From Stachybotrys elegans (taxonomy: Eukaryota > Ascomycota > Sordariomycetes > Hypocreales > Stachybotryaceae): a DNA stretch of 64,000 bases. The notes under the pieces were generated by a model. That model was not told the DNA's origin and made no database searches. It worked only from the letters and a program-made list of their open reading frames with translations. How positions within the stretch are numbered: position 1 is the first letter of the stretch; every line of letters begins with the position of its first letter. A program made the translations under genes and the position numbers. Location: positions 558,001-622,000 of the forward strand of contig JAGPNK010000014.1 of NCBI GenBank assembly GCA_020746835.1, read 5' to 3'. Below are positions 23,701 through 34,517 of the stretch, piece by piece.

Positions 23701-23945
23701 GCTCCTACCAGAGGTCGTGGGTGACGCGCTCTCATTGATCGCCTTCTCAGTTACTAGCATGACCTGCATCCGTCTGTCCTAGTGCATCTCCTCGGGCACC
23801 CACTCTCTTGGGCTGTCAGATAGTCGCACCACGCACACAGATCGAGAAGCGGGCAAGACGGGCAAGGCGGGCAAGACAGGCTCGGCCGACGCTAGGGTGC
23901 TCGGGCACGGCAGGCGATCACGCTCCCGTCTAAGCTTACACCTTC

Positions 23946-24009
23946 AAGCTTCCAAGCTTCCAAGCTCCCAAGCTCCCAAGCTTCCAAGCTCCTAAGCTCC
24001 TAAGCTCCC
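23946..24009. repeat. 8-bp minisatellite, unit AAGCTYCY
   Basis: Eight consecutive 8-bp units: AAGCTTCC twice, AAGCTCCC twice, AAGCTTCC, AAGCTCCT twice, AAGCTCCC. Two shorter related pieces flank the array. Several units recreate HindIII sites. Confidence 0.85.
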
Positions 24010-24731
24010 AAGTCCAGTCGCCCAGAAATAGCTCAGCTCGCCAGGATAATCTCCGTGTTCCTTTAGCTCAGACTTGCGGCAACCTGGTCGCAGTTTCGGA
24101 CAAGATATCCTGGCCCAGACCACCAGCCCAGGCGCCCGCCTTGCCCCCCTCCCTTCCTTAGCTCCAATATTGTAGCAAACAAACATGCATGGCGGCGTAA
24201 GCCCATTCATTCCAAGTATTATGACCATCTGGCTTTGCTTTTGCCGTCACCGTGTGCCGCTCACTGCCCACCCCCAAGCGCCACTGCCTTGCCTCTCCCT
24301 CTGTTGCTCAGTTGCTCTACAGCTCCCCATCATGCCTCAAGTATTGCTTGTATACAGACGTCGATACGCAGCAGTCTAAAGGCACCATCCAAGGTCCAAG
24401 ACGTCGACCAGCAAGGGGCCGCGTGGGTTGATTCCCACGGTTTGAGAGAGCGTAGACAAGACTCGACTTGTCAACTCTGGTCAGCAATGGCCAGGCGGTG
24501 GCGCTGCACGAGGGAAAGGATTTGCAATGATGGTATCATAGCCGGTCATCTCTTCCTTGCTGAGCTGAAGCGGGGACCCGATGTATGCAGCTTGCTGTCT
24601 TACAGCAAGCAAACATATACACAAACTGATAAGATGTGACACCGACACTGGGCTGCATACCACTGCCCAATGACATCCAACATGCGCTTCGGCAGGCACA
24701 GGTAGCTGTCCTGTCCTGCCTGCTCCTCAGC

Positions 24732-24739
24732 TATATAAA
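24732..24739 (+). promoter_or_regulatory. TATA box of the 25-kb gene
   Basis: Perfect TATATAAA 276 nt before the first in-frame ATG at 25015. It is followed by ACTCAC repeats (24791-24815), an imperfect TCAGACACATCTGC repeat and a CCACCACTA tract. These resemble the long C/A-rich leaders of strongly expressed fungal genes. Confidence 0.6.
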
Positions 24740-25014
24740 CCCCCAGGATTCCCGCGTCGTAGGACACGGGAGTTGTATCACCATCCTCTTCACACTCACA
24801 CTCACACTCACACTTCACTCTTACACACAAAGCTCAACCATTCTATCTTCTCTTTTGAAGCACACACTTCTTTGGGCATTTGCCTTGAAACTTGACATAC
24901 ACACATCTTCTCAGACACATCTGCTCAGACACATCTGCTCAAACACTCATACCCATAACCACCACCACTACCACCACCACTACCACTTATCACCCATTAC
25001 CCATTACCCTCACA

Positions 25015-25129
25015 ATGGCTTTCCGCGGCAGCACCAACCCCATCTACAGCTTTCTCGCTGGCATTAGTGGCTACGCTGGTTCTGACTCTGGCTCTGGCTC
25101 CGGCCTTGAAGCTGGCTCTGACTCTGGCG

Positions 25130-25166
<37 letters not shown>

Positions 25167-27341
25167 TTCTCCCATGGGGGAACCGCGAATCAAGATCGAA
25201 GGCGAGCGTGACACCCCTCCTCCTGTCCTCCCCAGACACACTTGTGGACATCACTCCGGGGGGAGGGCAGCGTCAAGGAGGAACCGGTTCATCCCTATAC
25301 CCCCTCGTACCTCCACAATCGCCCGTCCCCTGCGCGTGCCACGGAGCATGCTCCTGACTGCGGCGTGTTCCACACCCCCGGTTGCGCCAAGTTCACTGGT
25401 ATCCTCCCTGAGCCTCGCCCCTACTTCAATCACCCGGCCCTGTCCTTCGATGGTTCCTCTGTGTCAGTCACGGTGCACGATCACGAGGCGCGCCCTGTAG
25501 TGCTTCCACCGATCGTGTACTCTCCTCCTGCTGCTCAGGCTCCTCAGGTTCCCCTTCCCCACACCCCGGGTCTCTCTGGTCAGAACGATGCCCCTCCTCC
25601 TCCCCCTCCTCCTTATTCCTCGCACCCCCTCCAGACACAGCTCCCTCAAACTGCTGCCGTTTCCGCCGCCGCCATGGCCCTTGTCAATGGCTCTGGCTCC
25701 GGCTCTGGCTCTGGCTCTGACTCTGGCTCTGGTTCTGGCTCTGCTGCCCCCGGTTCTACTGCCATCAACCCTGCCACGGGCATGGCGAATGCCGGCAACA
25801 CCTCTCATTCCACTGCGACCCCCAACGTATATCAGCCTCACACAGCCTCTCCTCCTACCATCCACCATCATGCCAACTGTGCTGCACACCCTAGCCATGC
25901 TCATACTCATTCCCCCACTTACTTCAACACGCCCCCTGCCCATACTTGCAACGCTCATCATCATGGCCCCGGTGGCTCGCCTGCTGCTCCTGTTCCTGTT
26001 CCTGGTTACACTCATACCCAAGCTCCCGGCGGTACATATAATAAATTCCCGGCGAACAATACTCAAGCTGCTGCTGCTCCTGTTCCTGTTCCTGGTTACA
26101 CCCATACCCAAGCTCCCGGCGGTACATATAATAAATTCAAGGCGAACATGCCTGGTGTTCAGACCGGTGGCCCCCATGCTCAAGCTCCTGCTGGCACAGC
26201 TCAATCACACAGCCAGCATTCCCATGTTCATTCTATCAACCCTCACGCCCAGGCTGCTGCTGGCACACATCAACGCGTTCTTCTGAACGGGCCCCAGGTC
26301 CAGTATGCTGGCGTACCTGTTCCTCAACTCAACACTCCTCGTGTTCATTTCGAGAACCCTCAAGTTCGTCGCGGAGCCGCCCAGCCCCCTATTGGCACTC
26401 CCAATGCTGCTGCTGGCAACTCTCGTGTTCAAACCGCCAGGTCTCCTATTCGTGTCAACGCAGGCCGTGCCCAGGCCGGCAACCAGCGAGTCCCTGCTAC
26501 ACCCAGCACTGGCTCATCCAGCTCTGGCTCAGTTGTCACCAGCTCGCCCAACACTGAGACATCCACCACCGGTACGGGTACTCCCGAGCTCATCCACCCG
26601 TGCTTCGCTCCCCGCGAGGGCTCGGCCATGTGCACTTCACCCTTCAGCTACCCGCCGCAGGATGGCTCCAGCCTCCCCGAGGGCGCCTCCGTCACACGCG
26701 CCTCCCTCGGCAAGAACGCGCACCGCTCCGACAACCGCCTCAACATCTACTACATGGATATGGCCGAGCACTCCCGCATCTTCATCGAGACACAGAACAC
26801 CGTCCGGGAGCCCGGCGCCGCCCCCCTTGTCGGTTCCGCCCTGTACGTTTCGAGGCTCCCCGGCCTGAAGATGCGCTTCCTCCGCAGCTCCTACGGCCTC
26901 GGCGACTTTATGCCCAGGGTCTCTGCCGTCCACAAGCTCGGCACCATTGCTGCCGAGGACTACGAGCGCTTCAAGCACGTCTGCAGCCTTGTCCCCATTC
27001 CCGACACCCACGAGTGCTCGCACCACGACCTGTGCCCTGTTGACGGCATCCTCAAGTCGCAGCAGTGGGCCCATGAAGCCATTCGCCGAGTTGTCGCGGC
27101 CGCCATCCTCCGACTCGAGGGTGCGTCTGCTGGACCTTCGCGGCCTCTTGAGTCTGCTGGGCCTTCTGGATCCTCTGAGTCTGCTGAGTCTTCTGGATCT
27201 TCTGAGTCTGCTGGGCCTTCTGAGCCTTCTGGATCCGCCGTGCCTGCTGAGTCTACCGACGCTTCTGTCGCCAAGCCCACCAAGTCTGCTAAGAAATCCA
27301 AGAAGTCTAAGAATGCTGCCAATAAGTCTGCTGAGAAGTAG
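25015..27341 (+). CDS. Low-complexity Gly/Ser/His/Pro-rich orphan protein
   Basis: Two frames belong together here. Frame 1 starts at ATG 25015 (MAFRGSTNPIYSFLAG) and runs through Gly-Ser dipeptides and IKIEGERD to about 25230. The main frame then carries about 690 residues to the TAG ending at 27341. The link is unresolved: a good pyrimidine-rich acceptor ends at about 25230, but no in-phase consensus donor is visible, so an indel or an unseen exon is possible. The main frame contains GS repeats, a His/Thr-rich section, two tandem 30-residue repeats (PVPVPGYTHTQAPGGTYNKF core) and a non-repetitive block of about 170 residues (from HPCFAPREGS to RRVVAAAIL). A Ser/Gly/Pro then Lys-rich tail (KKSKKSKNAANKSAEK) follows. 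VKEEP and IKIEGE are sumoylation-like. There is no signal peptide and no known family; expression looks likely from the TATA box and leader. Confidence 0.55.
25981..26160 (+). repeat. Two tandem 90-bp units within the orphan gene
   Basis: Units 25981-26070 and 26071-26160 are nearly identical over most of their length and differ mainly at their 3' ends. They encode a 30-residue repeat and keep the reading frame. Confidence 0.9.
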
Positions 27342-27371
27342 ATCCCCCAGCTCCAACTCACCCTCCCCCTA

Positions 27372-27435
27372 TTCTCTTCTCTCCTCTCTCCTTTCTCTTT
27401 TCTCTTTGCTCTTTGCTCTTTTCTCTTTGCTCCTT
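27372..27435 (+). repeat. Pyrimidine (CTTTT) tract in the 3' UTR
   Basis: Continuous CT-rich stretch starting about 30 nt after the stop codon of the orphan gene. It may be a 3' UTR regulatory element or plain low complexity. Confidence 0.5.
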
Positions 27436-27476
27436 TGTATCTGCTTCAATTTGGGTTTTTCTTCTCCTTCTTATCA

Positions 27477-27482
27477 AATAAA
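27477..27482 (+). terminator. Candidate polyadenylation signal AATAAA
   Basis: AATAAA 136 nt after the stop at 27341, followed by an A-run. Position suits the orphan gene's transcript. Confidence 0.5.
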
Positions 27483-29141
27483 AAAAAATGAGAAAATGAG
27501 AAAATGGGTGACAACAATGTGGACTGCTTGGATGAACGTGGATAACGAAACAGTGGATGGATGGATGGATTATGAATGGACGGGTGGAAGGGAGTGAGCA
27601 TTGATTGCTCAGAATGACCAAAACGGCAGCCAGCTGCCTATTCTCTTTGTTCGCACACTTGCTACTTATTTCCTACTACGTACACGAGAATCTACTTTGC
27701 TTCACACAACTTGAGTCTGCCACTGTAAATACATCAGCCATGGTTGACGTCTCGATAACCCTGGATTCTTGTCTTCCCGAGGATCATCTTTTGAGCGAAC
27801 AGCTCACCCATCCAGGTGTCAGTGATGCCAGCCAACTACGGGGTAAAAACATGTATTCATCACGGCTTCCAGAGTAGACACTCCCACATGGACAATACAG
27901 GTGGCTTCAGGTACACTCACCATGGTCATTAGACAGGCTACTCTACTTACCATGGACCAAGGCGTCCATCTTGCCCTGGAGATGGGCTCTTCATCATTCA
28001 TTTCCATTGTGCCGGCTGAGGCAGTCCCGTTTCCGCAGGGGATGGGAGCATGTCTTTGATCCATGGCTACGCCGAAGGCTCTGGGCATAACCCATCAGCC
28101 TACAACAATACTCATGTATCCATGTCCAGTCGGGAGAAGGTCCATTTAAACAAACGACTGCGAACAATGCAAACGTAAAAAAAGCGAAACAGAAATGTCA
28201 GAACAAGCAATGCACTCCAGTGCGGGGGGTCCATTGGTCAATGTTATGAAACAGGGATATCCTTTCTTGCAAAGTGCTCTGGCTAGTATATACAACTTCT
28301 CACACCTACCTTGCTACCCGAAACCGATGCCCTACCCATTCTCTAATTAGGAGACGTGAAGATGAAAAACAGAAACGTGATGAGATGAGATGATATAAGG
28401 AAATTATGACAAGCAAACAACAAAAAATCCGGACATGAAATGACAATACTCCACCCAAAAGTAACGAGGGCCGATCCAGGTAGCAAGATAAAGAGACATA
28501 CCACCACGAGCTGCACTTCACAGTGCCCTCTTTTCCAATCCAGCGCCAGAGGAGAGTGAGAAGAGTGAGTACTAAGAAAGAGAACAAGACATAGCGGCAT
28601 AATTCGTCCAGAAAACCCAGAAAGAAATTCCCAGCAAGAAGAACACGGGCCGAGGGAGCCCGTGTGTATGCGATATGCGTGCGGAATCCAAATAAATAAA
28701 ACATGATAACGCGTCATCAAGAAGCCGGGGAGTGAGGCCAGTCCAAATCCAGGTATGCGAGAGAAAATGTTGATGATACCCAGGAGCAATTGCTAGTGTA
28801 TCAGGGAAATCGACAGTAGCCGCCAAAAAAGTTCGCTCCGAGATGCCTCAGCAATATGCAGAAACTTGCAAGTCCAAGAGGTACGAGCCAGGGTATGTGG
28901 TCCAAGGTTGATCCGTGGAAAAAAAAGGAGAATTGATAAACCAAGAGGAAGCCGGCCCAGGAAGTTTGTTGTAGATATTCCAGGGAAACCAGTGGTGGAT
29001 AGATGCGTAAATAAACATGCACTGATCAAGAGAGGGTAGTGTGGTGGAGTAGTCCTTGGAGATACGGGCGACATCCAGAAAGGTCCAGGACAGCTGGGAA
29101 GGGGATCAAACAAGACACCCGCCATCTGCATACAGCCCCTC

Positions 29142-30510
29142 CTAACGTCGAGTGGGTCGGTGGTGCCTGTCGGTAGAATGCCTATCAGCTTCCCGGCGTG
29201 CATTCGAGGTACCACTGGAAGGTGTCTGCGCACTGGACGCCGTGGTAGGGGTGCGGGTGTGGGGAGCAGTGTCATACTGTTGTTGCTGTTGTGGTTGCTG
29301 AGCCTGGCCAGAGAAGCCAGTCTGCGTCTGAGAGCCTTGGCCTGCTGGTGACGCTAAATAATCAGAAGGTACTCAGGGGAGAGGGCTTGCTTCATTTTTT
29401 CTTGTTGTACGCACCTCGACCATAGAATGGATCGTGGGGTTGCACATTGGCGTAGGCTTGGGAATTGGAGGAGGGGACCTGGCTGCTACCATACGGGTAC
29501 GAGGGCTGGGCGGGGTAGGCCTGTTGTGAGGGGTTTGCCGTAGCATAGACGGGCTGCTGAGCACCAGCGGCAGATGATCCAGTCCGGGAGGCTCCATATG
29601 GGTCGTTGGGGGCAGCATAGCCTACGGGCATATTGGTACCAGCTGCAAGGTAGGGAGAGTCCGAGGAACCTTGGTACATGGAAGCAGCCTGGGGAGGGGC
29701 GTATCTTGGGTCCGGAGGAGGGGACTGGTGAGACTGCTGGTAGCCTGCATACGAACCGCTGCCAGAGCCGTAGCTCTGTTGCTGCTGGGCCTGGGGGTAG
29801 GAACCCATAGCACCCGTGTATCCCGGGGCGCCAGACCCAGGGTATCTGGGACCGTCATAGCCAGCGTCACGAGCGTAGGGATCAGAAGGGTACGCGTTGT
29901 CCGTAGGACCGTGGTGCTGACGCGACTGGTGCGTCTCAGAGTAGCGGTATTGGACTAGAGGTGAGTTAGATGTATGTCTCGCAGGAACGCCAGTGGCATC
30001 TCTCGAGGTATTGATACCTCCGGGGGCGTTGCGCGACGTCTGTGCGCGGCGCTCGCTGTCCCAACGAGCAGAATCTGCCTTGAGGTCTTCGATCATGGCC
30101 TGTAAAGAAGCAACGATTAGTAAAGTTATTCCTCTTTTAATTTTTTTTTCTTTTTCCTTTGAGACATCGCAGATAAACCCGCGCGTGGGGTCAGGACTTA
30201 CAGTAGTCAGGTTTCTGTACGCGGTGATGTAGTAACCTTGAACAGATTGACCAGTCTGGGGGTTCTATACCAAGGAGTCAGCTCAACTGTACCAAAACGA
30301 GACAATAAATTTTTTCCCCAAGGCGACGCAGCTGCAGTGCCGGCTTACCTCGTAGTGACCGGGCCGCACGAGGGCATCATTTCCCAGGTAGCGGCAGATA
30401 TCGGCCGAGATGACCTCGCGGTCGATGCCATCGCGGGGGACAAAGTACTCGTTCTGACGGGTGGTGGTGGTAGGCACAGGAGCACCCTGGTTGCGGGGTT
30501 GTCGAGACAT
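29142..30510 (-). CDS. rfeG: Transcription factor RfeG homologue
   Basis: Exons 30349-30510, 30202-30264, 29415-30099 and 29142-29353 join in frame to 373 residues from MSRQPRNQGAP. The N-terminal block, NEYFVPRDGIDREVISADICRYL then GNDALVRPGHYE and GYYITAYRNLTTAMIEDLKADSARWD, is the conserved RfeG core. It was originally described in Aspergillus as a regulator-like factor and its DNA target is poorly defined. The rest is disordered, rich in Tyr/Gln/Pro/Ser/Gly. The third exon could read on to a stop at 29392. The 61-nt intron 29354-29414 is preferred because it opens a clearly coding last exon (QAQQPQQQQQYDTAP to RHHRPTRR). The frame upstream of 30510 stays open to 32142, see the separate entry. 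Confidence 0.87.
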
Positions 30511-32142
30511 GGCGGCGGAGGATGATCGCGCGTAAGGAGAAGCGACTCGGCGGCGACGGCGAGGAGAGGGGATCTGAGGAGTTGCTGGCGAGGAGGGAGG
30601 CGATGTGGCCGACGAGGTAGACGCTGAGCCGGATGCAGATGCAGACGCGGAGGCCGAAGCGGAAGAGGCGCTGGCGGGGGCGGCAGGAGGAGGGAAGGGA
30701 AAGGGAGCCGGTGACACAAATGGAGAGTCCGGGATACGCTGAGGCGGAGGCAGCGAGCTCAAGTTGATGGAAGGCGAGGGAGAGGAGGAGGAGAAAGGGT
30801 GAGGATGAGAAAGAAGAGCGTCGACAGGATTGGGAGGAGGAGGGGGAGAGGCAGAAGAGGCAGAAGGCAGGTGCGAGGAAGGGGGAGATGAAAAGGGCCG
30901 AGGGGGAGGGGGAGTGTGGGCGGAAGAGGGTGAAAAGGCGGCTGGTGCTGAAGAATTGTGACTGTGACTGTGACTGTGAGACTGTGCGAGTGGGTGTGGG
31001 TGCTGCTGCTGGTAGTGGTGGGCAAAGGGGGCGTGGCGGAGGAGCGAGTGGGGGTGGGCAGTAGAATGGGCATCACCACCTGCAAGGTTTTGGGCTTGAG
31101 GTTGGGCTTGGGCTTGGGCTTGGGCGTAGATGCGCTGCCCAGCAAACGCTCCAGCGGTGCCAGTGGCTACCGTTGCCGCTGTTGGGGCAGCTGCCTGGTG
31201 GCCGGCATGGTGGCCATGGTGGCCTTGGTGGCCGTGGTGGGCCCCAGGGCCACTGTGGAAGCCTGCTGTTGGCTGCAGGTCGCCATCTCTGTAACCGTCA
31301 TAGTCGTCGTCGTCGTAACCACGGTCGATGTCTATGTCGCCGTCGTGGTCCAGCTGATAACGACAGTGATTTCGCTGCTCCCCTTGACGGTTTCGGTAAT
31401 CATGATGGAGGTGCTGCGCAAGTTGCTGCTGCTGCTGCTGCTGCCGCCGCTCTTGATTGGCGTAGTATTCCTGGCCAGATGTGGCGACGACGAAGCCAAC
31501 CACAGCTGCAGATTGTGACGATAACGACGACGTCGGCGACCCAGCTCCTGCATCTGCATCGGCCGCCGCTCCTCTCGTCCCTCTCAGGCCGCCTGTTCGT
31601 CTTGGTGCATCTATATCTCCAACCACGTCCGCGTCTATGCTCGCACCTGCGCCAATACTTGCAGCATCTCCTGCCGTCCTGCTGGGATGTCGGCGATGGT
31701 GATGCCGCGACGCCGGCCTGTGATTGGGCGTCTGCTGCGACCCAAACCGGTCGCCTAGCCTGCTGTTGGCCCTGCTGACGTTGCCGTTGCAGGAGCCCTC
31801 GCTGACACTACTGGACGAGGCCGTGCTGACGCTTCCACTTGCACTTCCACTTCCATTTCCACTGCTGCTCCTCGTGCCGCTGCTCGTACTGCTTCCATCC
31901 GTCGTCCCCTGACGTATTGTCGCTGCCGGCCGGCCTGGTCTGTGTGTGGCCCGTCGTGCCCCAGTCCCAGGGCTTGACGCTCGGCTGCTGCTGCCTCCTC
32001 CTCCTCCACCGCCTCTGCCCTCCCCAGCTCGCCTTCTCGATCCTGGTGCTGGCGAAGGTGCTGGGCTGGGCTGGGCTGCGACGGAACCAGGCGTTCTGGG
32101 AGCCTTGACACCCCGTCGCGAACTGGGATCCAGCGTTAACAC
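30511..32142 (-). other. In-frame upstream extension of rfeG (544 codons, low complexity)
   Basis: The rfeG frame has no stop from MSRQ at 30510 back to a Met at 32142. The extra 544 codons are Pro/Ser/Gly/His/Gln/Ala-rich. They include codon-repeat tracts (HSHSHSH, QAQAQAQ, GHHGHHAGHH) and DNA repeats of TGACTG at about 30957-30980 and TTGGGC at about 31094-31120. The canonical start is at 30510, so this is either a genuine disordered N-terminal extension or a long GC-rich 5' leader with fortuitous openness. Other frames here are also long, which weakens the coding argument. Confidence 0.4.
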
Positions 32143-34517
32143 TTGGGCCGCTGCGCGAACTCGCCAACAGCCTCCCTGTACGTAGTCGTAATTGTATGCC
32201 TGACTCGCCCAATCTCCCCTGTCAAGGCGGCTGCTTCCAGGGCTCTCGTCCCGAGACCTCGCTGATCACTCACTGGGCCGTAGTATACCCGTAAGTCCGT
32301 CGTCGTGAATTCTGCTTCTCCCCTGTTCCCTGGATGGTCCAGGTGTTCTGTCAGGCAGCGAGGGGGCGCTGTCCACGAACCGGGCTTCTTGGTCCGAGGC
32401 CGACGATCCAGATAAAAAGGCGGGCCTCAGCAACCTCTTATTGGCTGTGTGCCTGTACCCGCACAACGGTGACGGGAACGGGTGGGTGGGCTGAACTGAC
32501 GACTCACAACCCGCCAATCTTCCCGGCAATAAGCCACCAGTGCTTAATGCTCGACGACGTGGGTGGCTCTCCGCCTGTCGTTCGAGTGAACCCTGTCCCG
32601 TCAAAAGAAACTTCGGTTCCTGGGCGGCTGCTGGCACATCCACGACCGAAATCGTTATGTTGCGTGTGGTGGGATGGATGCTTGCTGTCGACCTTGTAGC
32701 GTTACGACAATTTGCCTCAGTAGTTGGCCAAGCGCATTTCTTGGCACTCTGGAATTTCCTGTTTGTCGTGGAGATTGAATAAATTTTGCAAGACCCTCTT
32801 CCACAACTGGGTTGTTCCCAGTAGCTCCCAAATGCCCCAACCCCCAACTGGTGATGATGATGATGATGATTATGATGATATATGGCTCGTTGGCTAATCG
32901 CCCGACATCCGGAGTGCCTAACGTGCGTTGCGTGGTGGTGTAGGAGGTGTCGTCTGGATGGCCAAAAGCTGCATAGTACAATCACCGACTCCAGAGCCAG
33001 AGGGGCCGTCGGTTGAACTGTTGGACAGGTGGCGATTGTCTGTCTGTCTGTCTGTATTAGGCGATGCTCGGTGACCCCTATGTAAACCCGGCGGCTGGTG
33101 GTCCAACGTCTGAGAGAAATCGGGGTGGTGATGACGTCCTTGTTGTCAAGGAGGGGGGATGAGCAAACGGGTAAAAGAGAGGGCGGGAGTAGCAAGCCAG
33201 CCAGTTGTGCCAGACCTGCTTCATCGTTTTATATCCATCGACTTCATCACTACCATTACCGCATCCGCTCAGTATGTCATTTATTGTGCTTGCTAAGTGC
33301 TCCCAAGACCTCACCGCTCGCCTATGCATCTGATCGGGCAGAAAGCAAGCGTTGCAGGACAGGTGCGGACACTTCCCTTCCCTCTCCGCACCTCCGATTA
33401 GCTGTGCCGTGTCTCGTGTCTTGTCGGCGCCTTGTCCTGTTGTTGACTCGCTCTCCGTGCCCTTCATCTGTTCTGTATCCGTGGCAGGCGGCGCCCCGTA
33501 AAATCAGCTGCGTGGTCGCAGAGGCTTGTCCACACGACCGCGGCGACGTGTTTGCCCTCCTCCCTTGCACCTCGCCCGAGTAATACCTCATCCAGTTGGG
33601 ACCCCCTTCTCCCCTCTCACGCCCACAGCCCGTCCCACAGATTTGGACGCGGCTGCCCCAAGTTGGCAGTTGGGTATCAATGCCTGCGCCAATTGAAGCC
33701 CAACACGCTGTCAGTCTGTCTCCATCCGCTAGCTGCCCAATGCTTGTAGCCAATCACACCCATGTACTGCTCAAAGTCTGGCAGGCCAAAACGGCAACAG
33801 CGCACATGTTTCTTACGTGCGCAGTGCCACAGATTGAAGCACGGTTTGCCTTTCTTACCAGTCCAGTTCTGCCAGTGTCGTCGTGTGGTGGCTGTGACAC
33901 TAAGAATCCGTCTCGCCGCCCGGCCGGCCAGCGCACCTCCCTCGCTCCCCTTCCCCAGATACAATTCCAGCGCGGCGCCGCTGGTTAGACTCTGGCCGAG
34001 ACAAGGTGACCCTCGGCTCACGCGCGTCGTGCATCATGGGACGTCACGAGAATGCAATCCTTTTGGGCCGGCAGAGACAGCACGACATGACTGTTTTGTT
34101 GCATCTCAAGCACAAGTCAATCGTCGAAGCTGTCTTTCTGCCTTGTGCCTCCTTGCCAAGTCAGCGCCTCCTTGCAGACCAGCTGCGGTGGTTGTGACAC
34201 AACGTCCCTGTCACAGCATACCCGATAGACATGACACCTGCATAGGTAACATTACTCAAGAGTGCTCCCGGAGAGCCAGTGCCATCAATCTGCCGCAAAT
34301 CGGTTACGCCATGTCAATCAGGCACCGCCATGCTCGCATGCAATTCTGGCACCCCATCGCTTGTCCTGAGGATGATGATGGCTGCATATCGTAGACCGGG
34401 GTGGGTGTTATCCTGCGTCGTCAAAATAGCCATTGATGTGTAATGTAAGCCTGTTCCTGGCTGCTTCCTGCATGTGTGGTTGCAGTCTACAAGGTGCCTC
34501 GTACCTTTCTTGGTGTC
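32143..34517. other. Intergenic region
   Basis: Upstream of rfeG and downstream of the polymerase gene. It holds a GAT microsatellite (about 32851-32870). No gene supported. Confidence 0.4.

Larger units (their letters stand above)
20723..25014. other. Long tract without a supported gene
   Basis: About 4.3 kb between divergent genes. Contents seen: a TG-repeat (about 20996-21019), CAAG-rich short repeats (about 22466-22500), GGGCAAGRC repeats (about 23850-23880), an 8-bp minisatellite (23946-24009) and the promoter of the 25-kb gene at its right end. Open frames in it lack domains and normal codon texture. Confidence 0.4.
27342..29141. other. Convergent 3' intergenic region
   Basis: 3' flanks of the orphan gene (plus) and rfeG (minus). 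It contains a GGAT repeat (about 27555-27574). No gene supported, although the stretch 28300-29100 could be a long rfeG 3' UTR. Confidence 0.4.

Noticed and set aside
26637..27356. Minus-strand frame antisense to the orphan gene
   Set aside because: LRRLSRL-type repeats are the reverse complement of the Ser/Gly-rich tail; sense strand has the TATA box and polyA signal.
28793..29275. 160-codon minus-strand frame overlapping the rfeG end
   Set aside because: Different frame from the rfeG last exon it overlaps; no domain.
29392..29414. rfeG ending at NKKK with a stop at 29392
   Set aside because: Splicing at the GTGCGT donor opens a clearly coding final exon ending at 29142, so this stop is intronic.
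31094..31120. TTGGGC repeats as interstitial telomere sequence
   Set aside because: Unit is TTGGGC, not the fungal telomeric TTAGGG, and it corresponds to Gln-Ala codon repeats on the minus strand.
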